A stretch of 64,000 nucleotides of DNA from Actinomyces slackii (GTDB lineage Bacteria > Actinomycetota > Actinomycetes > Actinomycetales > Actinomycetaceae), in assembly GCF_900637295.1 (NCBI RefSeq), contig NZ_LR134363.1:930001-994000 (forward strand), given 5' to 3'. This document shows, piece by piece, positions 16,929 through 24,970 of the stretch. How positions within the stretch are numbered: the first letter of the stretch is position 1; every line of letters starts with the position of its first letter. The position numbers and the translations under genes were made by a program. Under the pieces are notes generated by a model. That model had not been told where the DNA came from, made no database searches, and saw only the letters and a list, made by a program, of their open reading frames with translations.

Positions 16929-18077
16929 GTGAGTCGGATCAGTTTTCTTACTTCTAGAGGGACTCACGAGAATGCGGCGCGCTTGCGCGCAATCTTATTT
17001 GGCGCGTCTGTACTGGTGGTCCTGGGGCTGGATGTCCGGGATCTCTTCGATCCGAGGTTCGCCAAAGAGTTCTCGTGGGGATGGGAACTTGCGCTGATCA
17101 TGGCCGTGCTGTGGTACATGCGCACCCCAAGTTTCGGCTGGATACTCCCGTCGATCATCGTTTTCTCGATGATCGCTTTCTCTCAGGTTAGCGTTACTTG
17201 GTCCTGGATGCTCGTCTATGGTGTCGTCATCGACTTGGGGATTCGGGGATTTCATTGGCGAGCATTCGCTGTTTTCGTAGTGCTTCATGCGAGTTTCATC
17301 TATGAGACTGATGAAGTTCTGATAGAAGTGATGAGACTGGCGGTCTTTGGATCTGCATGCCTGGCGGCTGTGGCAGTTGGGCGCATCTTCGTTCATCGAA
17401 CGGAGTTCCTCGAGGCTCAGGTCATCGCCTCTCAAGAGGAGATGCGACGCGCTGAGGTCGCGCTTCGCGAGGGGCTGGCATTGGACCTCCATGACACGCT
17501 GGCGGCGAGCATGACGCGCATCATGTTCGCCGCCCGCGCTATCGGCACGGCGGGGGAGCGGGTGCGGCGGCGGCGCGGCGACTACATCGCCACGGAGGCG
17601 CAGAACGCCCTCAAGCAGTTGCGCGCCATGATCTCCACGCTCACCGAGGAGGGCGAGAGCGTGGCGAGTCGCATCACACTGGCCGAGGCGATCGAGACCG
17701 CGGAGAAGGCCCTGGCGCAGCGGGATATTGAACTGGATGTCAACATCGCCCCTGAGGCTCAGGCCGTCCTGGGTCAGGGAGATGCCGATGAGGTGCTGCT
17801 GGTGGCCATTGTCCGGGAGAGCACGCTCAACTGCCTCAAGTACGGTGCGGCCGGCGGCGTGGTCTCGGTGGTCTGTGAGATCGACGATCAGTTCCTCCAC
17901 ATCACCTGCGCCAGCACCCGCTACCCGTACTATCAGGACGAGGAGAGCCTGCGGGGCGGCTACGGACTGGCCGCGCTGGAGAACCGCTTCCGCCGAGCGG
18001 GAGGTTCTCTGGATGTCAAGGCGAGTGACACGAGCTGGCTGGTTATCGCCGCTCTACCCATCGAAGGGAGGGAATAG
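16929..18077 (+). CDS. NarL-type sensor histidine kinase with mosaic sensor domain
   Basis: Membrane kinase of 382 aa. Residues about 18-150 hold five or six hydrophobic segments (ILFGASVLVVLGLDV, LALIMAVLWYM, WILPSIIVFSMIAF and others). A HisKA_3 domain with LALDLHDTLAASMTRIMFAA and His188 follows, then a HATPase domain (ESTLNCLKYGAAGG, GGYGLAALENRF). The GTG at 16929 is used; it has no good Shine-Dalgarno site of its own and probably relies on coupling to the 28-codon ORF. The sensor-coding part is 42-47% GC in two 60-nt lines I counted (17161, 17281), while the line at 17521 is 82%. This points to recombination at the domain boundary near 17400-17460. The response regulator follows 3 nt downstream. 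Confidence 0.85.
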   Translation: MSRISFLTSRGTHENAARLRAILFGASVLVVLGLDVRDLFDPRFAKEFSWGWELALIMAVLWYMRTPSFGWILPSIIVFSMIAFSQVSVTWSWMLVYGVVIDLGIRGFHWRAFAVFVVLHASFIYETDEVLIEVMRLAVFGSACLAAVAVGRIFVHRTEFLEAQVIASQEEMRRAEVALREGLALDLHDTLAASMTRIMFAARAIGTAGERVRRRRGDYIATEAQNALKQLRAMISTLTEEGESVASRITLAEAIETAEKALAQRDIELDVNIAPEAQAVLGQGDADEVLLVAIVRESTLNCLKYGAAGGVVSVVCEIDDQFLHITCASTRYPYYQDEESLRGGYGLAALENRFRRAGGSLDVKASDTSWLVIAALPIEGRE

Positions 18078-18080
18078 CCC

Positions 18081-18770
18081 ATGCTCCGCGTGATGATCGT
18101 TGAGGATGACCGTGACGTCAGGGCCATGCTCGCCACGGAGATCGCGGCTATCCGTGATGTCGAGGTGGTGGCCGCGGCCAAGAACGGCCACGAGGCGCTG
18201 TCGATCTTCCAGGCCATGATGGCGCAGGGAGACACGGGCCGGCCCCCGGTCGATGCGATCCTCCTGGATGTCAATATGCCTCGCATGAGCGGCCCCCAGG
18301 CGGCGCGCCAGATTCGGCAGCTCGACGCCCGGGTGGTCCTGGTCATGCTCACCATGTTCGATACCCCCGAGGCGCTGAGAGACTCCTTCGACGCCGGCGC
18401 CACGGGCTTCCTCACCAAGGACTGCCCCGCTGACGAGGTGGTCGACTATCTCAGGCGGGCGGTGCGCGGCGAGCAGGTGGTCTCCCAGCGGGCCACCGAG
18501 GTCCTCATCAATGCCTTCACCCAGAACGCCCGCGACAGGAAGGCGCAGGAGTCGCTTCTGCGCCAGGCGGAGGCGCTTCCGCCTCGGCTCAGGGGCGTCT
18601 ACGAGCTGCTTGTCACCGGCGCCACCAACAGGCGAGTCGCCAAAGTGATGGGCCTGGCTGAGAGCACGGTGCGCATCTACGTCTCCGAGGTTCTCCACCG
18701 CCTGGGCTACAACTCCCGCGCCGAGCTCATCGCCGCCTACGCAGGAGTCGGCAGCTCCGAGAAGTACTGA
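18081..18770 (+). CDS. NarL/FixJ-type response regulator
   Basis: Response regulator of 229 aa. The receiver domain has acidic residues Glu8/Asp9/Asp10 and phosphorylated Asp63 in ILLDVNMPRMSG; Thr and Lys sites lie in MLTMFDTPEA and FLTKDCPADE. The C-terminal LuxR-type helix-turn-helix contains TGATNRRVAKVMGLAESTVR and YVSEVLHRLGYNSRAEL. GAGGG precedes the ATG by 8 nt, and the kinase stop is 3 nt upstream, so they form one operon. The usual LuxR opening (LTxRE) is replaced by ALPPRLRGVYELL, a mild divergence. The target genes are unknown. Confidence 0.9.
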   Translation: MLRVMIVEDDRDVRAMLATEIAAIRDVEVVAAAKNGHEALSIFQAMMAQGDTGRPPVDAILLDVNMPRMSGPQAARQIRQLDARVVLVMLTMFDTPEALRDSFDAGATGFLTKDCPADEVVDYLRRAVRGEQVVSQRATEVLINAFTQNARDRKAQESLLRQAEALPPRLRGVYELLVTGATNRRVAKVMGLAESTVRIYVSEVLHRLGYNSRAELIAAYAGVGSSEKY

Positions 18771-18949
18771 GAGCCCCGGCATCACCTCAGTGCGGGTCTC
18801 GTTCGCACCGGGAGCCCTCCAGCAGTGTCGTGGTAGCGACGGTGTGCGGGGACATCTCCGCGCGGGCACGGCGGTCCGGTGCACGCATACTGGTATCGGT
18901 TGGGGATCCCGCCGGACTCCCCGAGGGAGCCGACCGGGTGAGGAGCACG

Positions 18950-19516
18950 ATGACCGTTCCCTATGAGAAGGCGAGCATCAACGTCGAGCGCGCCTACGCC
19001 CTGGCCCGGAGCGGCAGGTGGGATGCCGTCCTGGAGTCCTGGGCGTGCGACCGGGCGCTGCTGGTCACATGCTCCCGTTACCGCAGGCCCGGCTCGCTGT
19101 GGACCTTCCTCCACCAGGCGGCCCACTTCGGCCAGGAGCCGGCGATCCGCGTACTCATCGCGGCAGGGGCCTCCACCGCCGCCGAAGGCGATACGCCCGC
19201 CCAGGCGGCCCGGCGCCGCGGGCACTTCCGCATCGCCGACCTCCTGGATCACGCGGCAAGGGGCGCCGAGGGGCTCTGGCAAGCGCCCTCCGACCCCGGG
19301 CTCCTGCCCAGCAGCAGCCTGTTCGAGGAGGCGCGCGAGCGCACGGCGAACGCGAACATGATCATCGCCTACGGCGGCGGGCGGGTGAGCATCCCGGCCG
19401 GGCAGCGCCACCACACCGACTCCTTCGACCGCGTCCTGGTCGGCTGGCACGGCACCTACGACCCGCCGCGGACGACCGGTATGGAGGACATTAGTCTCGC
19501 TGAGCAAAGAGTATGA
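18950..19516 (+). CDS. ankyrin-repeat-like protein
   Basis: A 188-aa cytosolic protein. ATG 18950 is preferred because GAGGAG lies 5 nt upstream. Residues about 40-105 contain two ankyrin-like units: SLWTFLHQAAHFGQEPAIRV followed by LIAAGAS, then DTPAQAARRRGHFRIADLL. The C-terminal part (NMIIAYGGGRVSIPAGQRHH and following) matches nothing I recognise. It lies 180 nt after the response-regulator gene on the same strand and may be a target or an unrelated neighbour. GC is back to the genomic level. Confidence 0.55.
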   Translation: MTVPYEKASINVERAYALARSGRWDAVLESWACDRALLVTCSRYRRPGSLWTFLHQAAHFGQEPAIRVLIAAGASTAAEGDTPAQAARRRGHFRIADLLDHAARGAEGLWQAPSDPGLLPSSSLFEEARERTANANMIIAYGGGRVSIPAGQRHHTDSFDRVLVGWHGTYDPPRTTGMEDISLAEQRV

Positions 19517-19626
19517 ATAGGTAACTATGAGGTGACCTGCTCGTCTGCGAAACGAGTGCGCTGTGTCCATGGCGAATCTCCTCCAAAACGGTCATCGGCC
19601 GCCTCAAAGCAGTGGGACCAATGCGC

Positions 19627-21105
19627 TTACCGCGAGGTACAGGCCTGGATGGCGGTGCCATCGGTCAGGGTGCCGCTCAGGCAGTGGGGTCCCGGCTCGG
19701 CGCCGGGACGGGTGACGATGACGTCATCCACGCCATCGCCGTCGGCATCAGCGATCGTGACGGTGGCCGGCTGGCCGTCCGCCCACGCCAGACGCTCCGG
19801 ATCGATGGTGGACACCGGCATGTGCTCGGTTCCCCGAATGACCAGCCTGGTCTCCTGCTGACCCGCCCCACTGGCCGGCTGGGGCTGGTCCCCCTCCAGC
19901 GCCGGCACAACGTGAGTGACGAAATCCGTCAGACCCCGGTCATCGGTGATGACGGCGGTCACCTCGACCGGCTCATCGGCGTCGACCTGCACCGTGGCCC
20001 GCGCCCCCTGAAGCACCGTCTCCGAGCCATCGGGCCGCTGGATGTACCAGTCGACGTCGGCCACCGCGCCATCACCGTCACGCGAGGCCGTGGCATCCAG
20101 ATCCAAGTGATCACCGCGGCGGGTCGCCGTCGCCTCGCCCACCGGCCGCACATTGTCCACGCCGACACCGGAGGCCGGGGCGGGAGCCTGCCTCTGGCCG
20201 CCCTGGATCGTCGCATGCACGTCCTTGGCCAGGGCGGCGTGGCCGGCGGCCGTGGGGTGGAAGCGGCCATCGGAGGTCAGCCCGTAGAACCAGGAATCGG
20301 AGCTGCCGCACAGCTCGTGGCCGGCGAAATCATCAACAGGATCAGCGTAGGCGCCGCCGTGGCGCACCGCCGCGGCGCGCATCGACGCATTCATCTCGTC
20401 GGTCTTGGCCATCATCCAGCGCTGATCAACCTTCTTGACCCCCTCGCAGCGGCCGAAGAACAGCCCTCCCCCGGAGCCCCCCTCCGGAGGGAACATATGG
20501 GGGTACCCCACCGCCACCACCCGTGCCCCTGGGGCTCGCGAGGAGATATCGGAGAAGACCGAGTCGTAGCTGCGCACGCCGTCGCGCGCCCCAGTCCCGC
20601 CCAGCGTCTCCAGAGCCGCTTCTGACGGCCCGGAGACCGCAGGATCGTTGTGGCAGGTCACGAAGGGCAGCAGGCGCTTGCCCGTGATGCACTCGGTGAG
20701 CACCCGGCTGAACCCCGCGTCATTGCCGCCGATCGACACCGTCACCAGGCCCGTGTCCTGGCCCAGGCGATCGAGCTGGGCCGGCTGCCCATTCGCAGCG
20801 GAGGGCTCATAGAGGTCGGCCGTGCGCGCACCCGAGCAGGCCGCGAAGGTGAGGTCCGTGCCCGTGCGCCTGCCCACCTCATGCGGGTAGGCGGCGGTGG
20901 AGCGCTGACAGCCGTTGCCCTCCTCATAGGGGCTCACTCCCGCGCCAGAGGCGTAGGAGTCCCCCAGGGCCACGTACCGGCCCTCGAGGTCGGCCTCGGC
21001 GCTGTGAGCGGCGGGCGCGCCTGCGGCCACCATGAGCAGCAGGGCCAGGGGAATGGGCAGGACCGCATTCGCTCCCAGCGGCCATGAACGACGTCGTGCA
21101 CGCAC
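19627..21105 (-). CDS. secreted SGNH-family esterase/lipase
   Basis: Exported hydrolase of 492 aa. GTG 21105 is chosen because GGGAGGAG lies 7 nt before it and the next residues give a basic stretch (RARRRSW) and hydrophobic signal peptide ending near AHSAEA. SGNH motifs follow: block I YVALGDSYASGAG (Ser50), block III SIGGNDAGF, block V DGRFHPTAAGH. This matches the Streptomyces scabies esterase-like subfamily. After about residue 310 come a PKD/Ig-like region (DLDATASRDGDGAVADVDWY) and an FG-GAP-like segment (DADGDGVDDVIVTRPG). The substrate is probably an ester or lipid outside the cell. ATG 21132 is an alternative start without a ribosome site. Confidence 0.85.
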   Translation of the reverse strand: MRARRRSWPLGANAVLPIPLALLLMVAAGAPAAHSAEADLEGRYVALGDSYASGAGVSPYEEGNGCQRSTAAYPHEVGRRTGTDLTFAACSGARTADLYEPSAANGQPAQLDRLGQDTGLVTVSIGGNDAGFSRVLTECITGKRLLPFVTCHNDPAVSGPSEAALETLGGTGARDGVRSYDSVFSDISSRAPGARVVAVGYPHMFPPEGGSGGGLFFGRCEGVKKVDQRWMMAKTDEMNASMRAAAVRHGGAYADPVDDFAGHELCGSSDSWFYGLTSDGRFHPTAAGHAALAKDVHATIQGGQRQAPAPASGVGVDNVRPVGEATATRRGDHLDLDATASRDGDGAVADVDWYIQRPDGSETVLQGARATVQVDADEPVEVTAVITDDRGLTDFVTHVVPALEGDQPQPASGAGQQETRLVIRGTEHMPVSTIDPERLAWADGQPATVTIADADGDGVDDVIVTRPGAEPGPHCLSGTLTDGTAIQACTSR

Positions 21106-21705
21106 CTGGCTGCTCCTCCCGGAAGTCGTCATAAGTGACGGAACGAGGGAATGCGTCACGAGCGGTACCCCGCCCCATCCTGCCCTGTGCCAACCGATGA
21201 AAGGACGACGCGAGATGTGCTCATGACGCAAACCCTCGTTCGCGTCATGTGGTGTCCCAAGACCATGCCCGTCATGCCCTGAGGAGTCAGGGGTCCCGAG
21301 CATCGTGCGGAGTCCTCTGCCTGCGAGGGCCACTGGCCGCTGCTGAAGGGGACGATCAGAGCCGGCATCCTCTGCTTCCGCCGGCACCGGGTGCCAGCCG
21401 GAGGCAGAGCGCAGTGAAACCGATCGCAGGCATGCACAACATGAGGAGCTCCCCACGATGCTCGATATGACGGCCATCAGGAGGCCTTGTAACACCCCGC
21501 GACTCACACTCCCCGCCCGATCCGCGATGGCGGTGAGCAGTGCGCCGCAGCATGCCTATATACTCCCCAGCGATCGCCTCTGGGACAACACTGATCATCG
21601 TCAGTGCCCGTTCCATGCCTGCTCAGCGCCCGTTTCTGCCCGTTTCAGACGGGCCGGGGCGGGGAAGACCTGCCCATCGTGGGGCCGGAGAGAGCCGCGG
21701 CGCCG
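21106..21705. other. gene-free stretch between esterase and MFS genes
   Basis: I see no supportable gene in this divergent region of about 600 nt. At 21231-21247 there is a fragment (ATGACGCAAACCCTCG) of the 132-bp repeat family found at 42, 53.7 and 54.8 kb, in reverse orientation. The rest is unassigned. Confidence 0.4.
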
Positions 21706-21711
21706 TAAGGT
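21706..21711 (+). promoter_or_regulatory. -10 element of leaderless MFS gene
   Basis: TAAGGT, 6 nt (TCCTCC, not a usable Shine-Dalgarno sequence), then ATG at 21718. Confidence 0.55.
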
Positions 21712-21717
21712 TCCTCC

Positions 21718-23124
21718 ATGACAACCAGGGCCGTGCCAAGCGCCGTGCAACAGGACCGTCCCAGTCTGCTGACCTGGCCCATCATCGCATGGAGCCTGTG
21801 GGACTGGGGGTCGGCCGCTTTCAACGCCGTCATCACAACCTTCGTGTTCACGGTCTACCTCACCAGCGCTCCCTTCGGCGACAAGGCCGCCAATGAGGCC
21901 TCGCTGAGCATCGGCCTGGCCGTCGCCGGTGCCTGCATCGCCCTGCTGGCCCCGGTCACCGGGCAGCGCTCCGATCGCGCCGGCAGGACAGTCTTCTGGC
22001 TGGGCGCCTACACCGCCGTCGTCGTGGCCATCTCCGCATGCCTGTTCCTGGTCCTGCCCGAGCCCGGGTACCTGTGGCTGGGCATCACCCTGCTGGGCCT
22101 GGGCAACGTGTTCTTCGAGCTCGCCTCGGTCAACTACAACGGGATGCTCAACCAACTGACCACCAAGGAGCGCTTCGGCGCGGTCTCCGGCCTGGGATGG
22201 GGCATGGGGTACATCGGCGGGATCGCCCTGCTGCTCATCGTCTACGTCGGCTTCATCGCCCCTGAGGTCGGCTGGTTCGGCGTCACCAGCGCCAACGGGC
22301 TCAACGTGCGGGTGTCCATGCTCGTGGCCGCGGCCTGGTTCGGGATCTTCGCCATCCCCGTCCTGCTCACCCAGGCCTACCGGGGCTCACGGTCAGGGGC
22401 GCAGCAGGAGGACGCCGTCGTCAAGGCCCCGGTCGGGGCGTCGGAGCCGGCCCCGGAGGCCGCGGCCGCGCCCCGAGAGTCCCTCCTGGCCTCCTACAAG
22501 CGGCTGTGGCGCACGCTGGTGGGCCTGTACCGCAACCACCCCACCGTGCTGTGGTTCCTGCTGGCGGCGGCCGTCTTCCGCGACGGGGTGGCCGGCGTCT
22601 TCATCTACGGGGGCATCATCGCGCAGAACACCTTCGGCTTCTCGCCGGGGGACGTCATCGTCTTCGCCATCGCGGCCAATATCGTCGCCGGCATCGCCAC
22701 CATCGCCGTCGGCCACCTGGATGACCGCATCGGCGCGCGCAGGGTCATCCTGGGCAGCCTGGTGATCCTCATCGTCGCGGGCCTGCTGGTCTTCGCGCTC
22801 CACGACGCGGGCCGGGCGGCCTTCTGGGCGCTGGGCATGGTCCTGTCCGCCTGCGTGGGGCCTGTGCAGTCGGCCGCCCGCTCCTTCCTGGCCCGCCTCA
22901 TCCCCGAGGGCAAGGAGGGGGAGATCTTCGGCCTCTACGCCACCACGGGGCGGGCCGTGTCCTTCATGGCGCCGAGCATGTACGGCCTGTTCATCGCGCT
23001 GGGGACGCGGATCGTGGGCCCGGGAGCCGCCTACTGGGGGATCCTGGGGATCGTCAGCGTCCTGGCGGTGGGCCTGCTGCTCATGCTGCGCGTGGGCGAG
23101 CCGGAATCGCTCGCGAGGTCATGA
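21718..23124 (+). CDS. MFS transporter, Atg22/UMF1 type
   Basis: A 468-aa cytoplasmic membrane transporter with about 12 hydrophobic segments. The opening WPIIAWSLWDWGSAAFNAVITTF and the later LASVNYNGMLNQLTTKERFG and GWGMGYIGGI are characteristic of the UMF1/Atg22-like branch of the major facilitator superfamily. A charged central loop (residues about 220-255) splits the two bundles. Fungal Atg22 exports amino acids from the vacuole; substrates of bacterial members are unknown. Its 3' end overlaps that of the convergent DUF2218 gene by 6 nt. Confidence 0.85.
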   Translation: MTTRAVPSAVQQDRPSLLTWPIIAWSLWDWGSAAFNAVITTFVFTVYLTSAPFGDKAANEASLSIGLAVAGACIALLAPVTGQRSDRAGRTVFWLGAYTAVVVAISACLFLVLPEPGYLWLGITLLGLGNVFFELASVNYNGMLNQLTTKERFGAVSGLGWGMGYIGGIALLLIVYVGFIAPEVGWFGVTSANGLNVRVSMLVAAAWFGIFAIPVLLTQAYRGSRSGAQQEDAVVKAPVGASEPAPEAAAAPRESLLASYKRLWRTLVGLYRNHPTVLWFLLAAAVFRDGVAGVFIYGGIIAQNTFGFSPGDVIVFAIAANIVAGIATIAVGHLDDRIGARRVILGSLVILIVAGLLVFALHDAGRAAFWALGMVLSACVGPVQSAARSFLARLIPEGKEGEIFGLYATTGRAVSFMAPSMYGLFIALGTRIVGPGAAYWGILGIVSVLAVGLLLMLRVGEPESLARS

Positions 23125-23520
23125 GCCGGGCCGGCGGCGCTCCAGGTCCTCGGGGGACAGGGGCCCCTGGGTGGATCCCTCGCCGTCGGGGCGGGTCCAG
23201 GTGACCGCCAGGGCCTCTCGGGCGCCGAATCGTGCCAGATGGATGCCGATGATCTGCTCCAGGGAGGCCAGATGCTCCTCATCGGCGCTCAGCTCCAGCA
23301 GCAGGGCGCCGTCGTCGCAGCTCATCGTGACCACGCCGACCACCGGGCCCTCCCGGTCGAAGATCAGGGTGCCGGTGGAGGTCTGCTCGTCCCAGGAGGT
23401 GGTGATCTTGCGACCCATGTGGCTGGCGAGCTGCTTGCCGTACCGGGCGGGCCGATCGGTGGGCACGCGGGCGCGGGAGTGGTGGGTGAAGGACTGCGCG
23501 GCGGGGGCGGTTGTCGTCAT
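23119..23520 (-). CDS. DUF2218 protein under iron-box control
   Basis: A 133-aa cytosolic protein. The conserved core ARVPTDRPARYGKQLASHMG, then KITTSWDE, GTLIF and LLLELSADEEHLASLEQIIG ending HLARFG, fits DUF2218, a small domain usually encoded beside siderophore-interacting proteins and iron transporters. ATG 23520 is chosen over upstream frames that run into the palindromic repeat. A DtxR/IdeR-like operator covers the start codon, so the gene should be repressed when iron is plentiful. No siderophore gene is nearby in the window. Confidence 0.8.
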   Translation of the reverse strand: MTTTAPAAQSFTHHSRARVPTDRPARYGKQLASHMGRKITTSWDEQTSTGTLIFDREGPVVGVVTMSCDDGALLLELSADEEHLASLEQIIGIHLARFGAREALAVTWTRPDGEGSTQGPLSPEDLERRRPGS

Positions 23521-23538
23521 GAGGCTAGCCTTACCTGA
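23520..23538 (-). promoter_or_regulatory. DtxR/IdeR-type iron box over the DUF2218 start
   Basis: On the minus strand the 19-mer TCAGGTAAGGCTAGCCTCA matches the DtxR/IdeR consensus (TTAGGTTAGGCTAACCTAA) at 15 of 19 positions by my alignment. It contains an imperfect dyad and overlaps both the ATG and a leaderless -10-like AAGGCT. Confidence 0.65.
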
Positions 23539-23563
23539 TGACGGCGGGACGCGCCAGCCCTCC

Positions 23564-23639
23564 TGACTCCGCCAATTTGCGTGAGTTCGTACTTTTCCGG
23601 GCCCGGAAAAGCACGAACTCACGCAAAAAGGCGGAGTCA
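23564..23639. repeat. 76-bp palindromic repeat, copy 1 (imperfect)
   Basis: Each 38-nt half runs from TGACTCCGCC to the centre TCCGGG/CCCGGA. In this copy 35 of 38 positions pair; the 3 mismatches are all in the right half. Copy 2 at 27061-27136 pairs perfectly. Together they bracket the DUF4143-RloB-RloA islet. Confidence 0.9.
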
Positions 23640-23652
23640 CGGGGGAGGGGGG

Positions 23653-23718
23653 CAGCGAACCCGCGATCGGAGCCCAGCGAATCCGCGATCGAGGCTCAGC
23701 AAATCCACGATCTCGGCT
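23653..23718 (+). repeat. three 22-bp tandem repeats upstream of the DUF4143 gene
   Basis: Units start at 23653, 23675 and 23697, share CAGC-AA-CC-CGATC and differ at a few positions. The array runs straight into the -10 element (its last base is the first base of TATGGT). The position suits an operator array or iterons for a protein controlling this gene. Confidence 0.75.
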
Positions 23719-23723
23719 ATGGT
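23718..23723 (+). promoter_or_regulatory. -10 element of leaderless DUF4143 gene
   Basis: TATGGT, 6 nt (TGAGTC), then ATG at 23730, directly abutting the 22-bp repeat array. Confidence 0.55.
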
Positions 23724-23729
23724 TGAGTC

Positions 23730-24968
23730 ATGGATGAACTGGTCGGGCGCGGGCTTCAGCTCCGTGGCTCGGAGTACCTTGACCACTTTCCCGCCGTCGT
23801 TGTTCAAGGGGCGAGGCAGGCCGGCAAGAGCACGCTGGCGCAGATGCTCGTCGAGAACCGTCCCCACGCTGTCGTCACCCTCGATGACAGTCGCGTCCGT
23901 GACGCCGTCGCCGCTGATCCGTGGCAGGTCGTCGAGCAGATCCCCGAGGGCACGCTTGTCATCGATGAGGTTCAGCGCCTCCCCGAACTGCTGCTCACGA
24001 TCAAGGCGAGCATCGACCGCGACCGCAGGCCGGGCAGGTTCATCCTCACCGGGTCGTCGAACATCCTCAAGGCCAAAGGAGGCGATTCGCTCGCCGGACG
24101 CGCCATCGACCTGCGTCTGCGCGGGCTGAGTCAGGCGGAGCTGTCGGGTACCAGCGCGTCCTTCGTCGACCGGCTCGTCGCCGACGGCGTCGACTGGCGG
24201 CACTGCTCGACCTCGCTGCGTCGCGCCGACTATCTGGATGTCCTCGAGCGGGGCGCGTTCCCGGAGGCTCGTCGGCTCAGTCGCAGGATGCGCGGGCCCT
24301 GGCTCGACTCCTACCTCTCGCGGCTGATGACTCACGACCTCGCCGAGGTTCCCGGGGGAGGCAACGAGGCTCGTCTGCGCAGGGTGCTCTCACTGCTCGC
24401 CGCGAACCAGTCGGGTGAACTCGTCAAGGCCCGCATCGCGAGCGCCACGGGGATCTCCGAGAGCATGATCGGCGCCTATGTCGATGCGCTGCGCTCTGTC
24501 TACCTCATTGACTTGCTTCAGCCCTGGACGCCGAGCCTCACCAAGCGCGAGACGGGCCGGTCCAAGGCTAGCCTCGCCGACTCGGCTCTCGCCATGCGCC
24601 TGAACTCCCAGACCGCGGCATCCCTCGCGCCACTGACGGCTGATGGCATCGGGCCCCTGCTCGAGTCCTTCGTCGTCGGCGAGCTGATGAGCCAGGGTGG
24701 ATGGAGTGAGGAGGAGTACCGGCTCTTCCACTACCGTGACCGGAACGGCCTTGAGGTCGACCTGATCGTCGAACTCATGGACGGACGTGTGCTCGGGATC
24801 GAGGTCAAGGCCTCATCAACCTTCCGCGCCGAGCACTTCAAGGGTCTGGTCTTCCTCAAGGAGTCCCTGGGTGACCGCTTCCTCGGTGGGATCGTGCTGG
24901 GGACCGCAGGCGAGGGATACCAGTACGCGGAGCGCCTGTGGGGCCTGCCTGTCGCGGCGCTCTGGTGA
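23730..24968 (+). CDS. AAA ATPase with DUF4143 domain
   Basis: A 412-aa protein of the common bacterial AAA_14/DUF4143 family. Walker A GARQAGKST is at residues 27-35, Walker B GTLVIDEVQRLPEL near 80 and the sensor RFILTGSSNI follows. The C-terminal DUF4143 region ends with a PD-(D/E)XK-nuclease-like core: HYRDRNGLEVDLIVELMDG then LGIEVKASSTF, with the Asp and the Glu-x-Lys triplet visible. The cellular role is unknown; such genes are frequent in accessory regions. The last 32 bp, including the stop codon, are repeated exactly at 27017-27048. Confidence 0.88.
   Translation: MDELVGRGLQLRGSEYLDHFPAVVVQGARQAGKSTLAQMLVENRPHAVVTLDDSRVRDAVAADPWQVVEQIPEGTLVIDEVQRLPELLLTIKASIDRDRRPGRFILTGSSNILKAKGGDSLAGRAIDLRLRGLSQAELSGTSASFVDRLVADGVDWRHCSTSLRRADYLDVLERGAFPEARRLSRRMRGPWLDSYLSRLMTHDLAEVPGGGNEARLRRVLSLLAANQSGELVKARIASATGISESMIGAYVDALRSVYLIDLLQPWTPSLTKRETGRSKASLADSALAMRLNSQTAASLAPLTADGIGPLLESFVVGELMSQGGWSEEEYRLFHYRDRNGLEVDLIVELMDGRVLGIEVKASSTFRAEHFKGLVFLKESLGDRFLGGIVLGTAGEGYQYAERLWGLPVAALW
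24937..24968. repeat. 32-bp direct repeat, left copy (end of DUF4143 gene)
   Basis: Begins TGTGGGGCCTGCCTG and ends at the TGA of the DUF4143 gene. An exact second copy lies at 27017-27048 in the same orientation. The pair flanks the RloB/RloA genes like attachment-site or insertion duplications. Confidence 0.9.
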
Positions 24969-24970
24969 GG

